64,000 bases of DNA from Isoetes taiwanensis (lineage: Eukaryota; Streptophyta; Lycopodiopsida; Isoetales; Isoetaceae): assembly GCA_021234155.1 (NCBI GenBank), contig JAJEKV010000030.1, forward strand, positions 9,282,390 through 9,346,389. Direction: 5' to 3'. The notes under the pieces were generated by a model. That model ran no database searches, had not been told where the DNA came from, and saw only the letters and a list, made by a program, of their open reading frames with translations. The stretch's first letter is position 1. Each line of letters starts with the position of its first letter. Positions 34,045-44,900 of the stretch are shown here, one piece after another. The position numbers and the translations under genes are program-made.

Positions 34045-34535
34045 TTATGGTTTTGCAAAACAGTTCGGCTGGTGCCGCTCTACAAATTTCTGAAGCCAAA
34101 TCCGTGTGGTAAAATAGACGCAATAGAGGCATAATTTGAGGGTCCCGTTCATTGCATATACATAACTTAAAGCATGCATTATGTAAGAAAATATAGGAGC
34201 TTGAGGATTGTAATAATGATCTTAACTTGGGAGTCATTGTGGAATTAAGTACTACCCATGGGAGGGGCATTACGCGTAGGGCTAGGGTAGGGCGCCCGCC
34301 AATTTTTGGTAAAACAGTTCGGCTGGTGCCGCCTACAATCTGAAGCCAAATCCGTGTGGTAAAATAGCCTTTGACGTAGAAATCGAACAGAATGATCCTT
34401 TGTAGAAAGCGTAAGAGGAAATAATTTGTAGAGGAGAAATCATATAAGTGCCTTAAAGCATGCATTATGTAAGAAAATATAGGAGCTTGAGGATTGTAAT
34501 AATGATCTTAACTTGGGAGTCATTGTGGAATTAAG
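34045..34535. repeat. Direct duplication, units about 260-280 bases apart
   Basis: AAAACAGTTCGGCTGGTGCC and GAAGCCAAATCCGTGTGGTA occur near 34056-34112 and again near 34312-34362. A block of about 78 bases beginning GCATGCATTATGTAAGAAAA occurs at about 34172 and 34457 and looks identical. The units are separated by different short sequences. Confidence 0.85.
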
Positions 34536-34621
34536 AGGATTTGAGCTACTTCACCTAATGGAATAGAAACATATTAAGTCAAGGCAATATTCTTTAACGT
34601 GCTACATGCAAATGAAAACTC

Positions 34622-34878
34622 GATGGCTTTACAAAAGGGATAGAATCTTTATTATTCGTTTAGGATTTGATCCAAAACAATGCACTTACATAGCTTTACA
34701 AAAGGGATAGAATCTTTACTATTCGTTTAGAAATATGGCTTTTACAAGAGGGATAGGAACTTTTATTATTCCTTTAAGATTTGATCCAAAATAATGCACT
34801 TATGTATGGCTTTTACAAGAGGGATAAGAACTTTATTATTCGTTTAGGACTTGATCCAAAACAATGCACTTGGGTAGG
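34622..34878. repeat. Four-copy tandem repeat downstream of the LEA gene
   Basis: GGCTTTTACAAGAGGGATA, then CTTTATTATTCGTTTAGGA and TTGATCCAAAACAATGCACT, recur starting near 34624, 34691, 34736 and 34807. Full units are about 67-72 bases; the second is shortened to about 45. The array lies about 0.2-0.5 kb past the LEA stop codon. Confidence 0.85.
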
Positions 34879-35089
34879 TCTATTTTTTCAGCCAAGCTCG
34901 ATGGCTTCACTTGCAATTGTTTGACTAAATCTTTTAAAGCGCCTTGTGAAAAATAGCATAGTGTTTATTCCAGCTTATATACAACATGAGAAATCACAGA
35001 TGAAAAGCCCCAATACAATAAATCACAAGCCTCCAAAAATGATAGCCATATATATGACAAACACCAACTAAAACGACGAGCCATCTTTT

Positions 35090-37804
35090 CTAGCTTTGAG
35101 AGGGCCGGCCAACCACAGCATCCTTGATAGAAATGGCAGCTTGAGCAACTCCTTCACCGACAGCCTCTAAAAGGCCTTTGGGGCTACTCTTTTCAGTTGT
35201 TTGTTGAGCAGTTTCATGAGCAACTTCAAGGGCCTTAAGTTTAGTGTCTTCACTGACCTTCCCACCAATCTCTCTAAACTCAGCAGAAACCTCATGCTTA
35301 CCTACTTGCTTAGAATCTTGAACTCTTGTGTCTTCTTTTGTCTCCGCAACGCCAGCGTGCTTTTCTTCTGCGCCTTGTCCGCCTTTAGCCATTACATCCT
35401 GCCCCTCTTCCTTGGCACTATCAGTTTTTTCTTTAGCACCCTCTTTAGCACTCTCAAACTTCTCTTTTGCACCCTCTTTAACTTCCTCACCCTTTTCCTT
35501 GGCACCCTCTTTAACTTCCTCTCCCTTTTCCTTTGCACCTTCAGCTTTTTCTTTAGCACCCCCAACCTTTTCCTTTGCACCTTCTTTAAGTTCCCCAGCC
35601 TTCTCCTTTGCACCCTCTTTAACCTCTCCAACACCTTCAGCTTTTTCTTTAGCACCCTCTTTAGCAACCTCACCAACACCTTCAGCTTTTTCCTTAGCAC
35701 CCTCCTTAGCAACCTCAACCTTTTCCTTTGCACCTTCTTTTAGTTCACCAGCCTTCTCCTTTGCACCTTCTTTTAGTTCCCCAGCCCTTTCTGTAACTTC
35801 CCCAGCCTTTTCCTTTGCACCTTCTGTAACTTCCCCAGCCTTTTCCTTCGCACCTTCTGTAACTTCTCCAGCCTTGCCTTTTACACCTTCTGTAACCTCT
35901 CCAGCCTTCTGCTTTGCACCCTCTGCAGCCTCCTGTGTAGCCTCTTGTGTCCCCTCAGCACTCTCCTTTGTGGCCTCTGTAACCTGTCCAGCCTTCTGCT
36001 TCAAACCCTCCTTCACCTCTCCTCCCTTTTCCTTTACACTTTCCAAAGCTTCGCCCGTCCCTTCTTTGGCCTCCCCTGCCTTCTCTTTGGCTCCTTCCCC
36101 CATCTGAGCCACCTTTTCAGCTGCCTGTTGCTTCAATTCAGCTGCCTTCTCAGCTGCCTTTTGTTTCAGTTCTTCTGCTGTCTCTGCTACGCGCGCCCCC
36201 TTCTCTTTGATGCCTTCCTTCATTGCTTCTGTTTTCTCTGCTCCTGTTCCTATTGCCTGGTCTTTGGTCTCCTTAAGAGTCTCCATACCTCCCGTCATAC
36301 CCTCTTTTCCTTTCTCATACCTGCAGTAACCTTAAAACTTTAGACCGCTTGAAACTGCAACAATGATTATCAACATTTGAACTTCATTCCTAATCTGCAA
36401 TTTTAATAAATCAACATTTGAAATGAATTCGATCGTCTTTGAATTGTGCCCACATTCCTGCTAGGTTAATTAGCATTTAACCTGCTAGGTTAAATAGCAT
36501 TTAACACTAATTAATTCGCATCAACACTAACTAGGATATGCACTATCATGAAGCATTATGCCTGCTAATGATATTTACTATAACGTTAAGCATTACTCTA
36601 TGTTCCTATCACCACTAAACAAACAATTAAGCTGCATTGCTATTGTTCCTATACCGGTGCAACTCGCATAGAGGCTAGTATAAAGAATGTACTAGCATCA
36701 AAGGTAATATGCTAATATAAAGAATGTACTCGCATTTCAAAGTAACAATTCGGGTGAGGCGGGACAGATAACCAAGATGTATGAATTAGCAGCATTAAAG
36801 CAAATAATCAGGGCGTGGCAAGATAGGTTCAGCAAGACATATGAAGCAAGTCAGCCAACGTTGACAAGTCATTTCCTTCCTTCTAATAAACAGACCTTAC
36901 CAATAAGAAGACTCCTAGATAATGTACTAATATATTTCCAAACATATTAAAATAAGAGAGACTAGAATAAGATGTACAATAGAAGGATAATTACCCAGAG
37001 ACCGTAGTTTCCTTAGCAGCTTCAATGGCCCTTTGGGCTCTTTCTTGAGCTGATGCAGCAAAATTCTGAAGCTGCTCCTTACCAGATTCATAATAAGCTC
37101 CCGTTTTCTCCTAATTAAATCAATACAAAAACCAAGTCAGCAAACCAACCTACACAAGCAGAAACCTAAAAAAATGACATAATTACTTGAGCAACATCCT
37201 TGCCCTCCAAAGTCTTCTGGACGGCTGTATCCTTAGCTTGAAAGGTAACATCGACAACATAATCTTTAGCTGCAGAAGTTTTTTCTAAGGCAACATCCTT
37301 GGCCTCCAGAGTCTTCTGAACGGTGGTATCCTTAGCTTGAGAAGCAACCTCAACAACATCCTCTTTAGCTTCCACAGCCTTCTGAACGGTTGTATCCTTA
37401 GCTTGAGAAGCAACATCAGCAACATAATCTTTAGCAACAGAGGCCTTTTCTAGGGCAGAATCCTTAACACGAGAGGCGGCTTCTAGAGAAGAATCCTTAA
37501 TCTGGGCGCCCTTTTCAAGGGTAACATCCTTGGCAGAGGATATTGTCTCAACAGCGGCATCTTTAGCAGAGGACATTTTCTCAAGGGTAGCATCCTTACC
37601 TCTAACAAGGACATCCTGGGTAGTGCGTGCAACGGCGATGCCAGATTCCACAGCAGCGGCCTTGGTATGGATTAGCATATCAACGGCCGCTTGCTTTGAA
37701 ATCTCTGCTGCACGGCGGGCCTCTTCCAGCTCCTTGGATGCGGCCTCTCTCCGCTCCGCAGCTTCCTCTGCATACACAGTTTGCCCTTGCTCGATCTGTG
37801 CCAT
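35090..37804 (-). CDS. LEA group 3 (LEA_4) protein, three exons, about 654 aa
   Basis: Exons are 37804-37187, 37110-36995 and 36320-35090 (stop TAG); introns are 76 and 674 bases, with phases 0 and 2. The 1965 coding bases are in frame throughout. LEA group 3 proteins are disordered, very hydrophilic and fold into amphipathic helices on drying, protecting membranes and enzymes. Residues 1-206 carry degenerate 11-residue repeats (ASQAKDTTVQK type). Residues 207-245 contain EKTGAYYESGKEQLQNFAA. The long exon 3 is nearly all AKEKAGEVTEGA-type repeats, then a less repetitive tail ending GLLEAVGEGVAQAAISIKDA. No signal peptide is seen, so it is probably cytosolic or nuclear, but organelle targeting is not excluded. 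Long open frames on the plus strand are repeat shadows. A paralogue lies at 62-64 kb. Confidence 0.9.
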
Positions 37805-37884
37805 TTTGCAGCGGGAATTTTTTTGATCAGATAAAACGATAAACTTGCTCTTTAGGATGATCGAAACCTGTTTTCCTCTAGCTG

Positions 37885-37935
37885 GATTTTATGCATCGTG
37901 GTTCCATCCATGCATCGATGATTCGGCCCACGTGG
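37885..37935 (-). promoter_or_regulatory. LEA promoter: G-box/ABRE, RY motif, TATA-like box
   Basis: About 125 bases before the LEA start codon lies CCACGTGG (37928-37935), a perfect G-box/ABRE core bound by ABA-responsive bZIP factors. An RY-type CATGCA is at 37909-37914 (B3 factors of the ABI3 class). A TATA-like GCATAAAAT (minus strand) is at about 37885-37893. The order and spacing suit a seed-, spore- or drought-induced LEA gene. Confidence 0.6.
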
Positions 37936-39071
37936 CATCCGAAATATTTGCCACCCAAATATGGTGATTTTGCAAGCTTTGATTGTATTCTAGAAATTGG
38001 CAAAACTTTGGATTTTTTTTTGTTCCAAATCAATTCGAACATACCTTTAGCTTCATCGACTACTGCATATTGAGTAGTCTGGTTTAGCCTATTCTTCCTC
38101 ACTTTCACTCTAGACTCCGCAAACTAGTATGTCGGGTGTCTCTAATATTGTTAATACATCGTCAATTTTGTCATCTCAATGATGAAGGGGGTAGGTTGAA
38201 TCAAGGCCCTCGCTTTCTTGCGAATCATAGATCTTTCGTTGCCATTCTTTTCAATGTGTAAGGCCCTTAAGGTTGCATGGTATCGCACGATTCAACGATG
38301 CAAGGGCAAACTAAATCAAAGTGGACATGTAGTTGAAGGCATAACTTAATAGTAGACACATTAGATTACATGGTATATGTAGCAGATAAAATAGTTGAGT
38401 AGCAAAGGAACATGTACAGATAGGCAAAGAAACTTCTTTCATGACCGGTCAACCTCTAAAAAATTAGATTGCTTAAACCTCAATCTATTGATTTTTTTGA
38501 CACTTAGCGATGCATTTTATAGTCAACTAATGTTTCTGTGCATATCCTCTGCCAGTGCTAGGATTTAGAAGACAATCATTGGTATTTGAAAGGGCCACAT
38601 TTTCTAAATTTAACTCCCATAATTAATCGTAAGAGTAGAGTACCAAATCTTTTGCAAGCAATGCAACCTCATAAAGAGATCCCAACCTTTAAGTTAGAAG
38701 CAGGTGCAACCATCTTTGACACTAGCAGAACAACCAAGAAACAACTTAAGAAGGCATTGACAATAGGTTCATGAGCAACTATTACATAACACTAATCAGG
38801 TCAAGCTTTGCCTCTTAATTCTCGTACCCTGCATCCACGTTTTGGCTCCATACTTTAGCACTCCCGTGTTTCACATCTAATCAATTAGTTGGAATGTCTC
38901 ATGTCCCAATGATGCGTAATTGCAATATATCAAAGCATGTCATCTCTATTTTTCCTTTGGAACGTAGCGAATGTAAGTGCATTTTATTATTTTGCTATAT
39001 AATTCATAATAGGTGCACCATGCTCTTGGGATTGTCAAATTTGTCATTCCTATATCCCAAAGCATATGTAG
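37936..39071. other. No recognisable gene upstream of the LEA gene
   Basis: AT-rich DNA that should contain the distal promoter. Short frames (38586-38774 plus, 37878-38108 minus) have no motif. I see no second gene start facing the other way. Confidence 0.4.
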
Positions 39072-39350
39072 GGGTCAAAGCATGGAGGTGGGGGACACTT
39101 TTTGTGTCCATGACACTTGTGCTTAATGGGTGCTTTTTGGACATTTTCTTCGTATTTTTAAAAAATATTTTTTGTTTATTTTCTTGATATTTTTTCCTGA
39201 AACGCACTAGTATTACGCCTTGGAATACAAAATCTCAGCCTTAACGGAGTTAATCAAAAAAAGATAAAAATAAATAACTTTTTCAGCAATGGATGCTTAT
39301 TGGGTGCTTGACTGGCGCAAAAGTGTCTCTCAGCTCCATGCTTTCACCCA
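39072..39350. mobile_element. MITE-like element with inverted ends
   Basis: The left end reads GGGTCAAAGCATGGAGGTGG then GGGACACTTTTTGTG. The right end read in reverse is GGGTGAAAGCATGGAGCTGA then GAGACACTTTTGCG, with matching GCACCCA/TGGGTGC words further in. It is about 280 bases and non-coding. Another left end of the family is at 58991. Confidence 0.65.
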
Positions 39351-39639
39351 TAGGCGCCTCTTGTGTGAATATTGGTCAATTATAATTTCGTGTCTATGGT
39401 TTTATGATATACAAGAATTTTTATATATCACATACAAGGATTTCATACGATATGGGAACTTAAACCCAAACAATTCACAATCCTATAAAGAACGCTTTGA
39501 TCAATCAAGTAACAAACAATTGCGATTATTTTACCTTAGATCTGCATTTTTTAGTTCCTTTCTTTCACATTGACCTCAACATTTGGTCCACAATTGAAAA
39601 CTATAGTTTTAATATGTCCACATAAGATTATGAAAAAAC

Positions 39640-39905
39640 CTACACATAGATTCATGGAGGTGTGGTTTTATTAATTGATGATGGTTAGTGGACAAGGAAC
39701 ATCCATTGTTGTTGTTTTTACAGAGCTGTGGTTTGTGACTTTAGGAGGTGTGGTTTTTTAAGGAGGTATTTCTTTTGTTAAAATAAATATGGTTTTTGTG
39801 AGGTGGTGTTGTTTCTAAGGAGATGTATAGTCTTTGGAGGTGTGGTTTATAAGTAAGTGTAGTTTTTAATGGGGTTTTTTAGGACGTATATAGTTTTCTA
39901 AAGTG
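39640..39905. repeat. Degenerate GGAGGTGTGGTTT repeats
   Basis: The word GGAGGTGTGGTTT or close forms appears about five times (near 39655, 39745, 39800, 39837 and later), separated by T-rich spacers of irregular length. No gene is seen in the flanking 39.35-40.04 kb. Confidence 0.5.
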
Positions 39906-40043
39906 TGATTTTTGAAGGTTTCTTAACACCATTCTACAATCATTGCCCTACTCTCATCTATATGACTCACCATTTATGAAGGTCCCATAATTGAATTGAA
40001 TAGAACTTTCACATCCATAGGAACCAACAAATCTATCAGACTA

Positions 40044-41024
<981 letters not shown>

Positions 41025-41539
41025 GTCTGGGCGTTTGGTCTAGTGGTAACACACTAGTTCCTTAGCAATGTGGTCTCGAGTTCGAGACCGTCCAGAATCG
41101 CACTCGGTACTGTTGGGGGTCAAATCCCAATAGACGCAATGTAAGGTGGTTGGGCAGGGCCCAACCGAGCAATGTAGTGTGGTGTGTGCCCAGGGGGTCC
41201 ACTCATATATAAGGGGGGTATGCCATCTGCGTGCATGGGGTGGCGAAAAACCCCCCTGTATACGGATTTTTAAAAGTAAAATTTGACCCCTTCCGAATAA
41301 AAATTACCTAGGCTAGTGCAAAATAAACCAGAAAAAGGACCCCTGCCGATCGTATATGTACATAAATGGGTCGAAAAAACCCCCCTCCCGTGCATGCACA
41401 TGGTTTATACGTAAAAAACGGTGAATCCCCCTTGGGTGTGTGGTCACATGTCCAGTTGGATGCTGCCTAGTGGCGTGACGTTAAAACTACTATCTATCTA
41501 TCTATCTGTCTATATCTATCTATCTATCTATCTATCTAT
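41025..41539 (+). mobile_element. tRNA-derived SINE with (CTAT)n tail
   Basis: The head reads like a tRNA gene: box A TTGGTCTAGTGGTAACAC at about 41035 and box B GAGTTCGAGACC at 41078-41089, together forming a split polymerase III promoter. A body of about 400 bases without coding potential follows (with ACATATAAGGGGGG-type and CCCCCCTGTATACGG segments). The 3' end is (CTAT)n at 41489-41539, matching the short tandem tails of nearby LINEs. It interrupts the old LINE ORF2 between residues NWNKTIE and RNVGLKAL. I see no clear target-site duplication. Confidence 0.8.
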
Positions 41540-41956
41540 GTTCAATGGTTTTATTCCAATTAGGTCTCTTATCCACATTCAAACCAAAGTATTTATAATT
41601 CTCAACAATCTCCAACTACTTATTTTTATAGTATAAATGGACATGATCGGTCTTATTTGCACCAAAACCATAACCTTGGTTTTATCTAAATTCATCTGCA
41701 TACCCTTAACATCACAGAAATTTGCAAGCACATCTAAATGTTTTTGCATCCCCTGTATGCTCCGAGATACCAGTACAACATCATCAGCATATAATAAAAG
41801 CATGAGTACGTACTCATTCAAAGGTGTACCATCCCCTCCATGTGCTCGTATCCACCCCTCAAGTTGGGCTATGAATAGACCAAACAGTGTAGGCGACAAA
41901 GGACATCCTTGTTCCACTCCCATATTGTTATCTACGACCTCATCACATATGCCTAC
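41540..41956 (-). mobile_element. Old LINE, segment 3 (reverse transcriptase core)
   Basis: A single frame carries RT motif B (MGVEQGCPLSPTLFGLF), the catalytic YADD box (LLLYADDVVLVSR) and the following motif DVKGMQMNLDKTKVM, then YKYFGLNVDKRPNWNKTIE in another frame. The catalytic aspartates are kept, yet the element is split by insertions on both sides. Confidence 0.85.
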
Positions 41957-44900
41957 AAAGGAAAGGAAGGAAGGAAGGAAGTATATTTTAACGTCCGCGG
42001 AGGCCAAACTTGACCTATGAGACGGTACATGCAGTACACAAAGCAGATAAAACCACACCAAAAAGACAAATGCTACTATACAATGTGTCCCTACTACTGG
42101 GATGAAAAAACCACCACATGGGAGGAAAAACCCTGGTAGTAGGCTCTGATACCCTTGTTCCTGTAAGGGATTCTCTAACGGTAGAGACTTGCAAAATGTA
42201 GGATGCGAGACGTGCAACCATTGGCGATGCCAGCAATTGATGCAGCGGTGCCTCAGAGCATCTAAGATCAGCATGTGTTGCTCGGATATGCGTATATGCC
42301 GGACACTCTTGCAGAGCATGGTGCTCATCCTCTACTGTCCGCATGTGGCAACACTGGCATATTCTCTCATGCCGGGGGATTCTCTGCCCTCCATCTGTAG
42401 TCCAACGACCTGTTTCAATTCTGAGATGATGGGACCCCGTCCTCACGGAGGCAATAGCTCTCCGTTTCTTCATAGATATATGCGCTTTCAAGTACTGGTG
42501 TGGGCCATGTTCCAGTGTTGGATTAACTTGCGTGTGGTAGTGCTCTGTTTTAGGCTTTGCACGAGTGGTTGCATCCCACAGAGTGGTGGCAAAGCGCTCA
42601 TTCAGGTGTGCAGCCTGTGGCATCAGGCATAGCCACAATCTGCTGGTAGTCTATAGACCACGTTGCGAACCACCGACGACGGTGCTCTGCCATACCCTCT
42701 TCAGTCGTTGTGGCTCTTGTGCCAATAACAAAGCCCCGGGGAAGACGTCGTGCATCCATCTTTGGTGACCTTGTGGAAATATGCAAGATGTCTCGCAAGA
42801 TAGCGGAATGTTGCGGGGGCGAACCAGGTCTCATATAGCAAAATCGATAAGGCACCGTGTCCTTGATACCTAGATCAGTATGTTAAGAAGGCCTTTTGCA
42901 CCCTCTCTAGCTTATCCTGTGTGTTCTTGCTAATTGCTAGACCCCGGACCTCTACCCCATACAACAATCTTGGTTCAACGAGTGCTCGAGCAGGTGTGCT
43001 CTACGTGCCCGATCCACATAGGTCTATTCTCAGCAGCTATTCTCGCATAGCATCTGAGGGCTCTCCATCCCGCTACAAATGACCCGTCTTTCCACACACG
43101 GTCATCCCATAACATGCTAAGCGCAAAAGTCGATTCCCGGATACTTGAAGGTCCTTACAACATCCACCTTTCGTCCCTCTCGTAATAGAGATCCGGGATA
43201 TCATCTTTGCGAGGGAGAGGACTGCCGGGAGCTTAGTTTTTCTGCAGGTTCACCGTCATTTCTGTTGTGTCACGAACCCACTAAGAGCATCCAAATGCTG
43301 CTGCATATCCTCCCGGTCAGTATGGGATAGCAAGTCTACATCATCCGCATAGAGCAATTGCCTTATCTTGTATGCCTCGGTAGCTGTGGGCCACCGCCCC
43401 ATGTTCTTGCATCCAAGTCTCCAACTTGTCAATGTAGAGACCAAAGAGCGTTGGAGATAACGGACATCCCTGTTTAACCCCTATGGTGCTAGCAACTTCG
43501 GCCGATCCGATGCGGGCAATGCAAAGATATATCCCATCATAGAGTCTATAGATGACATTTTGTAAGTCCTGTGGGGCATGCAAATACCGCTGAAAATCGC
43601 CACAACAGTCCCGAGGGACCGTATCATATGTTGTCTTGAAATCTACTGAAACAGAGTACAGGTCATGCCGGCGCATTAAGTAGTAGCTTCCATAAGGATT
43701 CCGAGAGTGAATATATGGTCGACAGGGAGTGGGCAGGGCTTTAAACCCCCGCCTGGCCAATCTGCCGACGACTCCGGCTTCCTCAGCCCACCGAAGTTAA
43801 CTTCTTCTCCACCACACACCGCTAAAAGCTTTGCAGTAATGGGCTCACCATGATCATGCGGTAGTTCGCGAGAATCATCCCTCGTTACTGTCTTATGAAT
43901 TGGGGTGACCTTGCTAACCATCCACTCTCCGGGAGTCCCTCCCTTATGGCCTGGTTAATAATCATTTGCGGAGGCCCTAGCAAAGCTGGCCCACCCCATT
44001 TCAATAACTTCGGCTTGAAGTCCCCGCAAGTCGCCGGCTTTGCCATTAGCCGGTGTCTAAGGCCCTGTTGGATGTCTTCCTCCGTGAGCTGCAAAGCATT
44101 TCTCCTACGATCGACGGAACCCCAAAGAACTGCCTCGGGGGATCATACAGCTCCTCCAAGCGATGCATCGGTCGGTCTACGGTAATATTGCGGGTGGTTG
44201 ATGCCTCTTGTACAACACCCTATGCCAGAAGGCTTTCGGCTCAGTCATCAACAAATCAAACATGCGCTGCTGATGGTCGGCAATGTACGCATGCTTTTTG
44301 GATTTCAAGAATGCTCTATAGTCCTGAATGGACTGCTGCCGCAATTGTGGATCCGAGGCGAGGTGTAGTTGGGTCTTTAGAGCCTTGCACTTTCGGCGAT
44401 CAAACCGGGGATTTCGAGGGAACGCGGTGTCCATTCGCGAGCGATCCCTCGCTGCAAAGCATACACTAGCTGCTGTGAGTAAGGCATTTACAAGCCATTC
44501 CCACCTATCATGTAACGTGCAAAGGGCATCAATCCCCTGCAGTTCACGTTCCAACACGCACTCATATATTCGCTTGCTTTTCGATAGTCGGGGATGTATC
44601 TCAACCCCCGATGGTTTCTACTACGTGATTGCGCTTATCGAAAGTGCTCCCAATCCAAAGTGACATAAAGTGGATAGTGGTCCGACAAAGCCTCCTCATC
44701 TCCCCGTTCGGTGGTGCCAATTGAGAGCTCACTGATCATGTCAAGTCCTACCACCGGAGCAAGGAGATAGTCTACCATGCTAGCTCCACCATCATGTCTA
44801 TCGCTCTTGCAAGTAAAACCCCCTGACTGCGGCCATCTGATCATACCATTGCATACTACCATGTCAAAGACTTGACAGAGTTGAACCAACTCCCTTCCAA

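Noticed and set aside
34622-34878. Four-copy array as a CRISPR-like repeat
   Set aside because: Units are adjacent without unique spacers, in plant nuclear DNA with no cas-like genes.
35201-36107. Long plus-strand open frames (up to 259 codons) across the LEA exon
   Set aside because: They are antisense shadows of 11-residue LEA repeats: Ser/Phe/Ala/Pro strings whose openness follows from the repeated sense codons. The sense strand has matching splice sites and a paralogue.
37878-38108. Minus-strand 76-codon frame upstream of the LEA gene
   Set aside because: It overlaps the predicted LEA promoter motifs and has no recognised domain or conserved features.
41025-41100. A functional tRNA gene at the SINE head
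   Set aside because: Boxes A and B are good, but the region lacks a proper acceptor stem and is fused to a 400-base body and a (CTAT)n tail.
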